The position numbers were made by a program, and so were the translations under genes. A stretch of DNA of 64,000 bases. It comes from Methylomonas sp. MK1 (GTDB taxonomy: Bacteria; Pseudomonadota; Gammaproteobacteria; Methylococcales; Methylomonadaceae). The stretch covers positions 2,914,001 through 2,978,000 of the forward strand of contig NZ_AQOV01000001.1 of assembly GCF_000365425.1 (NCBI RefSeq), read 5' to 3'. Shown here piece after piece: positions 30,443 through 41,349 of this stretch; the first letter of the stretch is position 1, and every line of letters begins with the position of its first letter. Under the pieces are notes generated by a model. The model did no database searches. It saw only the letters and a list, made by a program, of their open reading frames with translations, and was not told the DNA's origin.

Positions 30443-32263
30443 ATGTCTGATCGCAAATTTGCCGTCATTATGCCGCGTCGTGTTTTAAGCTGCTGGTTTT
30501 TCGGCCTGTTGTTGCTAGCGGCTTGCAGCGAACAACCGGTCAAAAACAAGACTCAATTGGAAGTGCGCCCGCAACCCAGCGCCCGGAAAACCAAACCAGC
30601 CGAACCACCGCGCAGTTACCGGATGGCCGATAATCAAAACAGCCTGCATCTGTTGGATGCCGACACCCGCCTGCAAGCCGGCGATAGTCAAGCCGCGCAA
30701 AAAGCCTTGGATAAGATCAACGCCGAACAGTTACCACCGGAGCTGTTCAGCAAATATAAATTGCTCCAAGCTCAAGTAGCGTTGAGTATGGGGGATGCGG
30801 AACAAGCCTTGAAAAAGCTGGAGGGTGTGCGGCCCGCCATACTGACCGATGCCGATCAAATCGCGTATTACCAATCCGTGGCCTTCGTGCATGCTCTGTT
30901 GGGCGACGTATTGCCCAGCGTCAGGGCGCGCCTAAAATTGGGCCGACTGTTGCAAAAACCCGATCAGCAAAAACAAAACATTATCGCCATCCTTGATGCG
31001 CTTAGTGTGTTGCCTCTGGAAACCCTTAGCGGTCCGTCACCTATCGTTGACGAACTGAGCGGCTGGATGGCCTTGGCTAAAATTCTTAAGCAACGCAACG
31101 TGGCCGGTTTCGACACAGCTGGACAAATCCAGCAATGGCGGCAAATGTTTCCCGGTCATCCGGCCAACGCCGATTATCTACAAGCCTATCTGAATCCACC
31201 TCCTGTCAATCAGCAAGCGGCCCAAGAACAGGAACAGCCAGCGCAACCGCCAGCCCCGGGAGCTACGATTGCGGTGCTGTTGCCCAGTTCGGGCTCTTAT
31301 GCCAGCGCGGCTAAAGCTATCAGGGAAGGATTAACGGTAGCCCATCGTCTGGCCGCCAGCGCCGCGCCGCAAATGCCGCTAAAGTATTACGACAGCGAAA
31401 AAGACGATATAGCCAATGTCTATCGACAAGCGGTTAGTGACGGCGCCAAACAGGTAATAGGGCCTTTGGTGAAGGAACAGATCCAAAGCCTGGCTCAATC
31501 CGCCGAATTAACCGTGCCGGTGCTAGCGCTGAACCATGTGGAAAACCTAAGCAAAACCAATCTGTATCAATTCGGCCTCAGTCCGATAGACGACGCGGAA
31601 CAATTGGTGCAAAAAGCCAAGCGTGACGGCCAACAGAACGCCGTGCTGTTGACACCGGACACCACCCAAGGCCAACGCGTGCGCCATTATCTAATGTCGG
31701 CATGGCAAGCAGTTGGCGGAGCTGTGGTTGGGGTGGAGAGCTACGATCCGAAACAACACGATTTTGCAGCCATTGTAAAAAGCTTACTCAGCACCAGCGT
31801 CAGCGTGAACGGCCAGAAACAATCATTGGCCTTGTTCGTTAGTGCAAGCCCGGAATTGGCTCGTGAGTTGGCGCCGCAATTAAAGTACTCGCAAAGTAGC
31901 GAATTATCGGTTTATGCGATGCCGAATATCTACAGTGGTCGGCAAAATCCGGTTCGCGACAGCGAATTAGGTAAGATTAATTTCTGCGATCTGCCCTGGG
32001 TGTTTGCCGACGCCTATACTGGCGCGCTCAGCCAACAAGCCGTGCAGAATACCTGGCAAAGTCTCAGCGATAGCCAGGTTAAACTAGTTGCTTTGGGCAT
32101 AGATGCCTATAACATCATCGGCCAATTACCGCAGTTGGCCGGATCGTCTTACGCCGGCGCAACTGGTCGCTTGTCTTTAAACAACGAGAATCGCGTTACC
32201 CGAAAACTGGTTTGTGCTCAATTTAAAGGTGGTGTGCCGGTCGCCTCGGGATTTGTCGAATAG
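30443..32263 (+). CDS. lpoA: Penicillin-binding protein activator, LpoA-type lipoprotein
   Basis: Outer-membrane lipoprotein that activates the peptidoglycan synthase PBP1a from outside the sacculus in E. coli. The N terminus has a hydrophobic signal and an LLAAC lipobox (Cys28). An N-terminal TPR-like helical part is followed by a Pro/Gln-rich linker (about 250-268) and a C-terminal periplasmic-binding-like domain (IAVLLPSSGSYASAAKAIREG). Length is 606 residues. The order rsmI | lpoA-yraN-gmhA is conserved in gammaproteobacteria. yraN begins two bases after its stop. Confidence 0.9.
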   Translation: MSDRKFAVIMPRRVLSCWFFGLLLLAACSEQPVKNKTQLEVRPQPSARKTKPAEPPRSYRMADNQNSLHLLDADTRLQAGDSQAAQKALDKINAEQLPPELFSKYKLLQAQVALSMGDAEQALKKLEGVRPAILTDADQIAYYQSVAFVHALLGDVLPSVRARLKLGRLLQKPDQQKQNIIAILDALSVLPLETLSGPSPIVDELSGWMALAKILKQRNVAGFDTAGQIQQWRQMFPGHPANADYLQAYLNPPPVNQQAAQEQEQPAQPPAPGATIAVLLPSSGSYASAAKAIREGLTVAHRLAASAAPQMPLKYYDSEKDDIANVYRQAVSDGAKQVIGPLVKEQIQSLAQSAELTVPVLALNHVENLSKTNLYQFGLSPIDDAEQLVQKAKRDGQQNAVLLTPDTTQGQRVRHYLMSAWQAVGGAVVGVESYDPKQHDFAAIVKSLLSTSVSVNGQKQSLALFVSASPELARELAPQLKYSQSSELSVYAMPNIYSGRQNPVRDSELGKINFCDLPWVFADAYTGALSQQAVQNTWQSLSDSQVKLVALGIDAYNIIGQLPQLAGSSYAGATGRLSLNNENRVTRKLVCAQFKGGVPVASGFVE

Positions 32264-32264
32264 T

Positions 32265-33226
<962 letters not shown>

Positions 33227-33232
33227 GGCCCC

Positions 33233-33271
33233 AGGCGCCCGTTGTCACTCAATCGGATAAACGGGCGCTTT
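33233..33271. terminator. Hairpin terminator between convergent gmhA and glgC
   Basis: GCGCCCGTT and AACGGGCGC form a nine-bp stem with a 16-base loop, followed by TTT. It sits between the convergent ends of gmhA and glgC. Confidence 0.75.
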
Positions 33272-33281
33272 GCATACTTTG

Positions 33282-34547
33282 TTACCTGACGTAATGTAGT
33301 TTTTGCCCCAACATTTCGGCAGTCACCAGCACTACCCCGCCGTCGCTGACATAAAATCTGTTTTTGTCGTCGTCAAGATTCTCGCCAATCACCGTGCCTG
33401 CCGGCACCTCGCAACCTTTTTCAACGATGGCTTTGGTAATCCGGCAATTTTGGCCTATGCATACTTGCGGCAACAGAATGCTGTCTTTGATAAGCGCTGA
33501 TTCGTTTACTGTGACATTGGAGAACACCATGGAATGCTGAATGGTTGCGCCGGAAATAATGGAGCCGCCGGCAATCATCGAATCCACGGCTAGGCCGCGC
33601 CGGCCGTTGTCGTCGAACACAAATTTAGCCGGCGGCGTTTGTTCTTGATAGGTCCATATCGGCCAGGACGTATCGTATAAATTCAAATCCGGTTTGACGC
33701 CGATTAGCTCCAAATTGGAAGCCCAATAGGCGTCTATTGTCCCGACATCGCGCCAATAGCTTTGTTGGCCGCTTTGTAAATCCAAAAAGGGATAGGCATT
33801 AACAATATGATCGTCAATGACGGCGGGAATAATATCTTTACCAAAATCGTTGGTGGAATTTTCAGTGTGGGAGTCTTTAATTAATTGTTGCCATAAAAAA
33901 TCGGCGTTAAAGATATAAATACCCATGGAGGCCAATGCGGTGTTGGTTCTACCCGGCATCACGGGTGGATTGGCCGGTTTTTCGACAAAGGCCCGAACGC
34001 GGCGATTGGCATCCACATCCATCACGCCAAAAGCGGAGGCGTCTTTTAAGGATACTTCCAAACAGCCTATGGTTAAATCGGCATTTTTTTCGACGTGGTC
34101 GATTAACATGGCCGCATAATCCATTTTATAAATATGATCACCGGCCAGAATTAAAATATGCTGGGGTTGGCGGGCCCGCAGAATATCGATATTTTGTAAG
34201 ACGGCGTCGGCGGTGCCTTTATACCAGGAGGTCTCGTCTATACGTTGTTGGGCCGGCATGATGTCGACATATTCGCCGAATTCGCCGCGCATGAACCCCC
34301 AGCCTTTTTGGATATGCCGAATCAGCGAATCGGCTTTGTATTGCGTCATCACGCCGATTTTACGGATACCGGAATTCACGCAATTGGATAACGGAAAATC
34401 GATAATCCGAAACTTGCCGCCAAAAGGCACGGCGGGCTTGGCGCGCCAATCCGTCATATTCATTAAGCGCGAACCGCGTCCGCCGGCAAGAATTAAAGCA
34501 ATAGTATTTTTGGTTAATTGATGGATATTGTGTGTGGGCGCTGACAT
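33282..34547 (-). CDS. glgC: Glucose-1-phosphate adenylyltransferase
   Basis: Makes ADP-glucose for glycogen synthesis. Start at 34547 ([20 protein letters not shown]) gives 421 residues, close to the usual 420-431. [29 protein letters not shown] is the pyrophosphorylase motif, with further blocks [16 protein letters not shown] and [12 protein letters not shown], and a left-handed beta-helix C terminus. No glgA or glgB is adjacent. The unknown gene and transketolase on the same strand lie upstream. Confidence 0.96.
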   Translation of the reverse strand: MSAPTHNIHQLTKNTIALILAGGRGSRLMNMTDWRAKPAVPFGGKFRIIDFPLSNCVNSGIRKIGVMTQYKADSLIRHIQKGWGFMRGEFGEYVDIMPAQQRIDETSWYKGTADAVLQNIDILRARQPQHILILAGDHIYKMDYAAMLIDHVEKNADLTIGCLEVSLKDASAFGVMDVDANRRVRAFVEKPANPPVMPGRTNTALASMGIYIFNADFLWQQLIKDSHTENSTNDFGKDIIPAVIDDHIVNAYPFLDLQSGQQSYWRDVGTIDAYWASNLELIGVKPDLNLYDTSWPIWTYQEQTPPAKFVFDDNGRRGLAVDSMIAGGSIISGATIQHSMVFSNVTVNESALIKDSILLPQVCIGQNCRITKAIVEKGCEVPAGTVIGENLDDDKNRFYVSDGGVVLVTAEMLGQKLHYVR

Positions 34548-34648
34548 GGTTAAATCTTTAGAAAAATAAACTGCTGGCCGAATAGGTTTTATAGGGTATA
34601 TCAAGTTTTCCCAAGGCTTTTTCAAACCTAAAAATTACCGGCGAAAAC

Positions 34649-35122
34649 TCAAAATACACGCATTTTTTCAAGCGAAGCAAACGCGCTTGAGTTGCTAATA
34701 TCCGGAGTGATATGTAGTTCGATAATACTTACCGCGGACAAGTCGACAACGTGTTGTTCCGACTCCGCTGTGCACCCTTGCGGATTAAAATGCCATTGTT
34801 GGCGGACGATTTCGCGCAACGGCTGTCCGTTATCCGCAGAAATACGAAGGACGTATTCTTGTGTTCTGGCTATAGCCGATTCCAAAAAATCCAGTTGAAT
34901 ACATTGCACAGGCTGGGCCTGCTTAAACAGTAACCGGATAACTTGCGATCCCGGCATTCCGGCCCTCCACCCGCCGCTAAAGCCAGGCAGTAGCGCTGCT
35001 TCGATAGGGTGCTCCTGATCCTCGGACGAGACTTCAACGTCAACAAGTGCATCTAAATTCAACTGCTCTGTCATTAAACAGGCTGTGTCGAGCCGACTGT
35101 CACCGATAATTCGTTTTTGCAT
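34649..35122 (-). CDS. Unknown protein, galactose-binding-like beta fold
   Basis: A 157-residue protein that I do not recognise with certainty. No signal peptide. The sequence alternates beta-rich stretches with patterns such as SQVIRLLFKQAQPVQCIQLD and VVDLSAVSIIELHITPDI, reminiscent of F5/8 type C (discoidin/XRCC1-like) single-domain proteins. It sits between glgC and the transketolase on the same strand, so a link to carbohydrate metabolism is possible, but the gaps of 101 and 303 bases do not prove an operon. Confidence 0.55.
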   Translation of the reverse strand: MQKRIIGDSRLDTACLMTEQLNLDALVDVEVSSEDQEHPIEAALLPGFSGGWRAGMPGSQVIRLLFKQAQPVQCIQLDFLESAIARTQEYVLRISADNGQPLREIVRQQWHFNPQGCTAESEQHVVDLSAVSIIELHITPDISNSSAFASLEKMRVF

Positions 35123-35425
35123 GGTTTACCTGGAGTAGGACTGTGTTAATCAGTCGAAATGATTTGAATCCGGTTTTTGTTTGTCGGGATTGATTGAAAT
35201 CTTTAACTTGAGTGCGATTGCTCCGTAATTGAATAGGCAAGCACAGCATGCCTAGAGTCCGGCTGTTTAGAAATAAGGAATGTCGGCATGGCTCGGTCCC
35301 GGTGAGAGCTGAGTGTTTTACTGCGAATTTGCTTGGCGGCAATTGCTGATTTCAAATGGCTGTTGCTCCCAAACCGCAGCAGAAAAATATGGGCGCTTCC
35401 TTGCGCCCCAAGTCGAGAGGGAGGA
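35123..35425. other. Intergenic region with a transketolase terminator
   Basis: Between the unknown gene and the transketolase. It contains a hairpin GGGCGC-TTCCTT-GCGCCC at 35391-35408, followed on the minus strand by ATATTTTT, a good terminator for the transketolase gene. The 80-codon minus-strand frame over 35100-35342 has no SD and unlikely composition; I do not call it a gene. Confidence 0.6.
35385..35408 (-). terminator. Terminator downstream of transketolase
   Basis: GGGCGC stem with a six-base loop, then ATATTTTT on the minus strand. It lies 18 bases beyond the transketolase stop. Confidence 0.75.
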
Positions 35426-37318
35426 TTAACCCTTTAAAAAGCTGGCCATGATGCCAGCCGGGTCAATACCTTGATGCGGGAATTGCTCCCACAAACCGCC
35501 GCAACCTTCTTTATGCGTCGCAATATAAGCGTATTTTGGTGTGTAGCCACGCTCCAGCAACCAAGTACCCATGCGGCTGCCCAAACCAGTTTTGCGGTTG
35601 AAGGACTCAACCACCATCACTTTCGGTGACTTGCCGATTTTGGCCAGCATGTCTTCATCAACGACGTTCAAGGTCGGTTTGTTGATCAAGCCTACATCGA
35701 CGCCTTGTTGTTTCAGACGTTCGACGGCATCCAGGGCCCGATACAAGGCTTCGCCGAAACTGACGATATAACCCGCCGTACCTTCGCGAATGACCTCGTC
35801 TTTGCCGGGCACGAATTTATAATCGCCGCCGAAGAACTCGTTGCCGTTGCTATCCAGAATGGTCGGCACTTTGGAACGGGTGGAGAAGATAAAACGCAAG
35901 CCCGGATCGAAGAAGACTTTTTCCACGCACGCTTTCATTTGCAAGGGATCTGCAGGGAAATACAGTTTGGTTTCGTAGCCGTCGCTCAAACCGTTATCGG
36001 CGAACATGTTGTTCAAACCGAAATGGCAGGTGTTGTCGGCCATGTCGTCGATACCGGAATGCGAGAAGTGGCTCAGCACGTTGGATTTGTTCAACCTGGC
36101 CATGGTGATTTCGGACATCAGCATTTCCAAGAATGCGCTGAAGGTGCCGAAAATACCTTGTTTGCCCGCTTCCATACCAAAACCGGCTGCAGCGGAGAAA
36201 TTACCACGCTCCATGATGCCGGAGGAGATAAACACTTCCGGGAAGGCTTTATGGATCTTGAACAGCCCGCAAGAGCCTTCCAAGTCACTGTCCACTACCC
36301 GCACTTTGGCAACCCGTTCCGCTTCGCTCAAGCGTCCCAGCACTTCAACGCAAGCATCACCGAAGACGTTGCGGTTCGCATCCCATTTGTCGCTGGAACC
36401 CAAAAATACCGCGTCGTTTTTCGGTGCTTTGACTTCGCGCAACGCATCGGCAGCGGCTTGTTGGCCGTGCGATTCAAGATATTCCAGCGCCACTTTCACC
36501 GACACAACGTCGTGACCGTGGGTCGAGCCTTCCAAACCGACAATGCCAGGGCACATCGGGCGGTGGTTGATGACCGCAACCGGACCTGGAGTGTTAATGG
36601 CGGTGATAATGCGTTTGTACAAATCGTCCAGATCTTCGCCGTCGCCTTCCAGCACAGTGACGCCTTGACCGGCCAAGGTTTTGGCGGTGCTACAGCCTTT
36701 CAAATACTCGGATGGGTGGCCGGCGATGGTGACGTTGTTGTCGTCGATGATCAGTTTAACGTTCAGGCCTTGCGCCACAGCCAGACGCGCGGCTTCGGCG
36801 TCGTTACCTTCCTGTTGCGAGCCGTCCGAACCCAAGCAGAAAACGGTTTTGGCCGGGTTGGCGATGGCTACGCCGTTGACATACGGCCACATGTGGCCCA
36901 AACGACCAGAGCTGAATTTCACTCCGGGAGTGAAATCCAATTCCGGGTGGCCCGGCAAATGCGAATGCGCGGCACGGTATTCGATCAAGCGTTCTGCCGG
37001 TAAATCGCCGTTCAGGGTGGACATCAAATACTGGGTGGCGACACGGTGACCGGCTTCATCAAAGAAGACAGGCACAAAATCATTGGAACTATGGAATAGT
37101 GCATCCATGATCATGACTTCCGGCACGGTATCGTATGGACCGCCGGTATGACCGCCTACACCGCGAGCTGCACCGTTGGCTGTGAAATAGACAATCGCAT
37201 CACGGCACAACTGAATGTTGGCTTTCAGGCTGGCACGTTGTGCATCGGTCAAGGTTGGGTTTTTTGGATCTAAGCTGATGCGCTGATAAGCGCCAAGATC
37301 GATTGGAAATTTGGACAT
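35426..37318 (-). CDS. tkt: Transketolase
   Basis: Thiamine-diphosphate enzyme moving two-carbon units between sugar phosphates; in a methylotroph it would serve the ribulose monophosphate or pentose phosphate rearrangements. Start at 37318 (MSKFPIDLGAYQRISLDP) gives 630 residues. The ThDP motif begins GSDGSQQEGN and ends about 28 residues later in DDNN. ARGVGGHTGGPYDTVPE is the N-terminal active-site block, and the C-terminal domain reads VEYFN-like VMVVESFNRKTGLGS. It is shorter and somewhat different from the 660-residue E. coli type. It stands alone, with a terminator after it and a long leader. Confidence 0.85.
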   Translation of the reverse strand: MSKFPIDLGAYQRISLDPKNPTLTDAQRASLKANIQLCRDAIVYFTANGAARGVGGHTGGPYDTVPEVMIMDALFHSSNDFVPVFFDEAGHRVATQYLMSTLNGDLPAERLIEYRAAHSHLPGHPELDFTPGVKFSSGRLGHMWPYVNGVAIANPAKTVFCLGSDGSQQEGNDAEAARLAVAQGLNVKLIIDDNNVTIAGHPSEYLKGCSTAKTLAGQGVTVLEGDGEDLDDLYKRIITAINTPGPVAVINHRPMCPGIVGLEGSTHGHDVVSVKVALEYLESHGQQAAADALREVKAPKNDAVFLGSSDKWDANRNVFGDACVEVLGRLSEAERVAKVRVVDSDLEGSCGLFKIHKAFPEVFISSGIMERGNFSAAAGFGMEAGKQGIFGTFSAFLEMLMSEITMARLNKSNVLSHFSHSGIDDMADNTCHFGLNNMFADNGLSDGYETKLYFPADPLQMKACVEKVFFDPGLRFIFSTRSKVPTILDSNGNEFFGGDYKFVPGKDEVIREGTAGYIVSFGEALYRALDAVERLKQQGVDVGLINKPTLNVVDEDMLAKIGKSPKVMVVESFNRKTGLGSRMGTWLLERGYTPKYAYIATHKEGCGGLWEQFPHQGIDPAGIMASFLKG

Positions 37319-38190
37319 AACTAATCTCATGGTGAGGACATTATTTTTATAGACGCGCATCTAGTTGTTACGCTGTCATTTTTAAACGCGACATAGAACA
37401 AAGATAATATTTAGCCCCGGCAAATATCCGTTGCTAATTAACTACAATAACGCTGCTTTTTTACACAAGCCGTTGCTATTTTGTAGTCTTAAATTTGTTT
37501 TTCATGCCGTCATATCGAACCTTACACCCATTAAAACGGGCTTTGCAAGACTTATTAAATACCTACTAATCTGTATATAAATTGAAACGGATAGCCTGTA
37601 TAGCTGTGAGACAAGTAACAGAATACGTTCTATGGAAAATCAATTAGTTATTCAAGCCGTTTCTACTATCTGGGGATTATAAGCTGCAAAAAATTTATTT
37701 TATTTTTTGCGGCAGCGCGGCTTTGCGGGACAAATTGAATGGATTGTAGTGTGTTGCCGAAACACGCCTCGCCTATACACAACCCCAAATCGCAAGCGGA
37801 AAAATATCAAACAGCTCATCGGCGGGATAAAAGCGCGGCCTCGGAACCATTAGCTTCGTTCTAGCTCCAATAGGTAAGTTCAAAGATGACTTTAGCCCAA
37901 GACAAGGGGGCGGCAAGGCATCGCAAAACGGCGCACGTGGTTTGTCCAAAAGGAAAGGTCACATTAGTTGTATTTATCCGAAACGTGGACTATGTTTCCA
38001 GCACCTAAAGTAAAACGACTGGTTGACGCTATATAGGACAAGCAAGACGGTCAAAGCCAATCAACTTACGGGCAAGGGGGGGCAGTCCGGCAACTTGATT
38101 TTCATGGTTCCCGCATTAAGGGCAGTGAGTGTTGGCCCAAACCTTATTAAACATCCGTGGGATACAGCTAAGTACTACCAGAGCGTCTTT
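37319..38190. other. Large non-coding gap upstream of transketolase and RRM gene
   Basis: An 872-base divergent intergenic region. It holds the transketolase leader, an A/T inverted repeat GCAAAAAA...TTTTTTGC at 37686-37710, and a 40-codon frame starting ATG at 37885 (MTLAQDKGAARHRKTAHVVC) that ends before 38010. The small frame has no SD and no recognised family. I see no tRNA or known riboswitch. Its length is unusual for this otherwise compact window, so a small RNA or a decayed gene is possible. Confidence 0.45.
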
Positions 38191-38655
38191 ATGATATTGA
38201 TTATTAAAAATATCCCGTCTATTACGCAAGAAAGCGAGTTGGGGGATTTTGTCGCCCCCGCCCTCAAGTTTTGTCTGTTACTTCCCTTCAAGCTTGGCAA
38301 TATTCTGAAAACGGACATCTTTTGTCTTAAAAATATCAAGACCAATGTGCTGTCGTTTCACGGCCGTATTTTTATTGACGATGAAAAAGCCGGTAAACTT
38401 GCCATCAAAAAACTGCATGGCAAGCGCTTCAAAAATAAAATCGTCGAAGTCAGAGAATATTTTATTCGTTCGCACAAAAACGACAGACGCTTAACGCAAA
38501 AGCCGGTATCGACAGACATACTCGAAAAGCGTAAAGGCGAACGGCGCTGCAATATCAAGCATGAAGGGCAAGCCGCCGCTTATACGAATGTATTCGATAC
38601 CGAGAACATTTATCAAATTAGCCGCCGATTGCGAGATGACGCTTATGATTACTAA
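38191..38655 (+). CDS. RRM-type RNA-binding protein
   Basis: A 154-residue protein. It opens MILIIKNIPSITQESELGDF (an RNP2-like strand) and its RNP1-like region is FHGRIFIDDEKAGKLAIKKL, followed by HGKRFKNKIVEVREYFIRS, a pattern of single RRM domains with a basic tail. Start at 38191 is chosen because the RRM begins here; the frame is open upstream only from a TTG with no SD. Bacterial RRM proteins bind RNA, often in cold or stress responses; the target is unknown. Confidence 0.7.
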   Translation: MILIIKNIPSITQESELGDFVAPALKFCLLLPFKLGNILKTDIFCLKNIKTNVLSFHGRIFIDDEKAGKLAIKKLHGKRFKNKIVEVREYFIRSHKNDRRLTQKPVSTDILEKRKGERRCNIKHEGQAAAYTNVFDTENIYQISRRLRDDAYDY

Positions 38656-38729
38656 GTCACGGCACTGGCAGTCTAAGTTTTGTCCGCACGGCGAAGAGAT
38701 AGCTGAATCGTGACCTTATAAAGCCTGGA

Positions 38730-39605
38730 TCAAACAATACCTGTTTGCTCCACTCTACCCTCGTCAATTTTGCCTTCAAACCGATGCGCTATGCTCTGCA
38801 TCACCAAAATCAACACCACCCCAGCCAAAATAAAACCAATCTGTTGCAATGAGGTTTTGATGTCGGTCTTCTGATGCAAAGACGGGATCAAATCGGCAAC
38901 CGCGATATAAATAAAACTGGAGGCCGCCAAGGTTAAAAAGTAAGGCAAGATCTGATGTAGGTCACCCAGGCTGAAATACGCCAACACGCCGCCAACCACC
39001 GTGCTCAAGCTGGCAAGAACGTTGTAAAGCAAGGCCTCGCCGCGTTTGTAGCCGCTGTGCAGCAATATGGCGAAGTCGCCGACTTCTTGTGGAATTTCGT
39101 GCGCCGCCACCGCTAGACTGGTGACGATACCCAACTGCACGTCGGTTAGAAACGCCGCGCCGATCAGCACACCATCGACAAAATTATGGATGCTGTCGCC
39201 AAGGATGATAAACATGCCGGCAGGGCGGTGGCCGGCGGGTTGGACAGAATGACTATGGCCGTGGTCGTGATGCTGGTGGTCGTGCGATTCTTCGCCGTGG
39301 GCTTCGCAGGCGTGAGAATGGCAGTGCCGCCACACCAGTAGTTTTTCCAACACAAAAAATAGCAGGATGCCGGCTAGAATCGTCGCTGAGAGGCTAGACA
39401 TATCCTCGACCGGCACTTCTTCGAAAGCGTGCGGGATCAAGCCGCAAAATGCGCCGGTCAATAAAGCCCCAATCGCAAAGCTGATGCCGTGCGGCAGCAC
39501 ATGCTTTTGCTTGTGTTCCGGCAGCAATAAAAAGACCGCAGCAGCCAGCACGCTAAGCACACCACCCAGTGCGGTAAACAAGATAATCGACAACAACACA
39601 GTCAA
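38730..39605 (-). CDS. ZIP-family metal transporter
   Basis: A 291-residue polytopic protein with about eight membrane segments and a His-rich cytoplasmic loop (HSHACEAHGEESHDHQHHDH, about residues 95-115), then the ZIP signature HNFVDGVLIGAAF and HEIPQEVGDF. It probably imports zinc or another divalent metal, though the direction varies in the family. It ends next to the RRM gene and its start is one base from the end of pgeF. Confidence 0.92.
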   Translation of the reverse strand: MTVLLSIILFTALGGVLSVLAAAVFLLLPEHKQKHVLPHGISFAIGALLTGAFCGLIPHAFEEVPVEDMSSLSATILAGILLFFVLEKLLVWRHCHSHACEAHGEESHDHQHHDHGHSHSVQPAGHRPAGMFIILGDSIHNFVDGVLIGAAFLTDVQLGIVTSLAVAAHEIPQEVGDFAILLHSGYKRGEALLYNVLASLSTVVGGVLAYFSLGDLHQILPYFLTLAASSFIYIAVADLIPSLHQKTDIKTSLQQIGFILAGVVLILVMQSIAHRFEGKIDEGRVEQTGIV

Positions 39606-39606
39606 A

Positions 39607-40332
39607 TTAGTCTCTCCAGATCAGGCTGGCCATGCGGCCAGTGGTTGCGCCATCACGGCGGTACGAGTAAAAACGATGAGGATCAGCGACGGTACAGAGG
39701 TCGCCGCCGTACACTTGTTCCACTCCGAGCTCAGCCAGTTTAATGCGCGCCAAGCGGTAAATATCGGCCAGCCATTTGCCCGACTGCCTGGCACGAAATG
39801 CCACCGCGGTAATCGGGTTGTCTTTAATGAAAGCGTCCCGCACCTCGTCGCCGACTTCGAAATTGTCCGGGCCTATCGCCGGCCCCAGCCAAACATGCAC
39901 ATCCTGACAACTCATCGCGTATAGGGTTTCGGCGATGATGCCGGCCTGCAAGCCGCGCCAGCCGGCGTGGGCGGCGGCGACCACTTCGCCCTCGTCTCCA
40001 CAGAACAGTACCGGTAGACAATCCGCCGTCAGTATCGCGCACACCGTGCCGGATTGATCGGCAAAGCTGGCGTCCGCTTCCACCAGGCCCTCGGTTTCGT
40101 CGGCGTTTACCACGCGTGTGCCGTGCACTTGCTGTAGCCAGACCGGTTCGGACGGCAGTTGCAGCATATCCTTGATGATGTAGCGGTTGGTTTTAACGTG
40201 CTGCGGGTCGTCGTTGACGTGGCTGGCCGGATTCAAACTGGCGTAAGCGCCAGTGCTGACGCCCCCTGTGCGCAAGGTGACTGCGGCGTGTACATGCGCC
40301 GGCAGCGGCCAATCAGGCTTGATCCAATTCAT
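39607..40332 (-). CDS. pgeF: Peptidoglycan editing factor, laccase-domain protein
   Basis: A 241-residue protein of the YfiH/DUF152 family. TADCLPVLF and AAHAGWRGL carry the metal-binding His/Cys positions. E. coli PgeF removes wrongly incorporated L-Ser/Gly peptide stems from peptidoglycan precursors. The start lies 20 bases inside the end of rluD, so the two are cotranscribed, as in E. coli rluD-yfiH. Confidence 0.93.
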   Translation of the reverse strand: MNWIKPDWPLPAHVHAAVTLRTGGVSTGAYASLNPASHVNDDPQHVKTNRYIIKDMLQLPSEPVWLQQVHGTRVVNADETEGLVEADASFADQSGTVCAILTADCLPVLFCGDEGEVVAAAHAGWRGLQAGIIAETLYAMSCQDVHVWLGPAIGPDNFEVGDEVRDAFIKDNPITAVAFRARQSGKWLADIYRLARIKLAELGVEQVYGGDLCTVADPHRFYSYRRDGATTGRMASLIWRD

Positions 40333-41266
40333 TTTCGGCCAGCAGATGCAATAGGTTTTTCATATCTTCGGGGATGGGTTGCTCCCATTCACAGTACTCG
40401 CCGGTTTCCGGATGCTCTAAACCCAGTTTGGCGGCATGCAGGGCCTGACGCTTGAAATTGCGCAAGGCGTCGGCCAGTGCCGGACTGCAATCGGCGGGCA
40501 TTTGAAAGCGACCGCCGTAAACTTGATCACCCACTAGCGGGTAATTGATGTGCGTCATATGCACTCTAATCTGATGCGTGCGGCCGGTTTCCAGCTTCAC
40601 GCGAATCAGAGTATGGCGCTTAAAGCGCTGTTCCAGGCGGTAATGGGTAATCGCTTCTTTTCCGCCGCGACGCACCACCGCATTGCGTTTACGGTCCACC
40701 GGATGGCGGCCGATAGGCTCGTCCACGGTGCCGCCGGCTGTCATCCAGCCTTTTACCAGCGCCAGATATTCACGGTGAATGCTGCGCTCCTGGAGTTGCT
40801 CGACCAGGCTATTATGAGCCTGTAAGGTTTTGGCCACCATCAACAGACCGCTGGTGTCTTTGTCGATGCGATGCACAATACCGGCGCGCGGCAGAGTATC
40901 CAAACTGGGTACGTGATTGAGCAAGGCATTGACTAAAGTGCCGTCCCAGTTGCCGACCGCGGGATGCACGACCAAGCCGGCTGGTTTGTTGACGATGAGT
41001 AAAGAATCGTCTTCATAAATAATGTCTAGCGGGATTTCCTGAGGCGCGTATTCGATGACGCGCTCGGCTTCGGCATCCAGCTCGATTTCTTCGCCACCAT
41101 CCAATTTCTCGCGGCCTTTCATGATCTCGCCATCCACCAACACCCGCCCGGCTTTGATCCAGGTTTGCAGTTTGCTGCGCGAATAATCCGGAAACACTTC
41201 GGCCAGACACTGGTCCAGTCGCATACCCGCCAGTTCCTCTGGAACCCTTGCCGTCAATATCGTCAT
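40313..41266 (-). CDS. rluD: 23S rRNA pseudouridine synthase
   Basis: Makes pseudouridines at 1911, 1915 and 1917 of helix 69 in 23S rRNA. Start at 41266 (MTILTARVPEELAGMRLDQC) gives 317 residues. An N-terminal S4 domain is followed by the catalytic HRIDKDTSGLLMVAK with the essential Asp, and GRTHQIRVHM. Divergent from bamD with pgeF downstream, the usual gammaproteobacterial arrangement. Confidence 0.95.
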   Translation of the reverse strand: MTILTARVPEELAGMRLDQCLAEVFPDYSRSKLQTWIKAGRVLVDGEIMKGREKLDGGEEIELDAEAERVIEYAPQEIPLDIIYEDDSLLIVNKPAGLVVHPAVGNWDGTLVNALLNHVPSLDTLPRAGIVHRIDKDTSGLLMVAKTLQAHNSLVEQLQERSIHREYLALVKGWMTAGGTVDEPIGRHPVDRKRNAVVRRGGKEAITHYRLEQRFKRHTLIRVKLETGRTHQIRVHMTHINYPLVGDQVYGGRFQMPADCSPALADALRNFKRQALHAAKLGLEHPETGEYCEWEQPIPEDMKNLLHLLAENELDQA

Positions 41267-41349
41267 AGTCGTTTTTAAGTTATACTCGCGGCCAGAACGC
41301 CGCCAAAAGCTGCAAAAAACCCGCAATATTACAACGTGTTGATAAACGT

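Noticed and set aside
35100..35342. 80-codon minus-strand frame upstream of the unknown beta-rich gene
   Set aside because: No SD and unlikely composition; it overlaps the start of the next gene.
35705..37003. 432-codon open frame antisense to the transketolase
   Set aside because: It mirrors a real, conserved gene on the other strand; its long length comes from the codon bias of that gene and its product has no protein-like pattern.
37686..37710. A/T inverted repeat as a terminator
   Set aside because: The stem is only A-T pairs with two G-C ends and no gene ends beside it.
38023..38190. Upstream extension of the RRM gene from TTG at 38023
   Set aside because: No SD, and the RRM fold starts at the ATG at 38191.
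39240..39320. His-codon repeat as a tandem DNA repeat
   Set aside because: It encodes the His-rich metal-binding loop typical of ZIP transporters and is not a perfect repeat.
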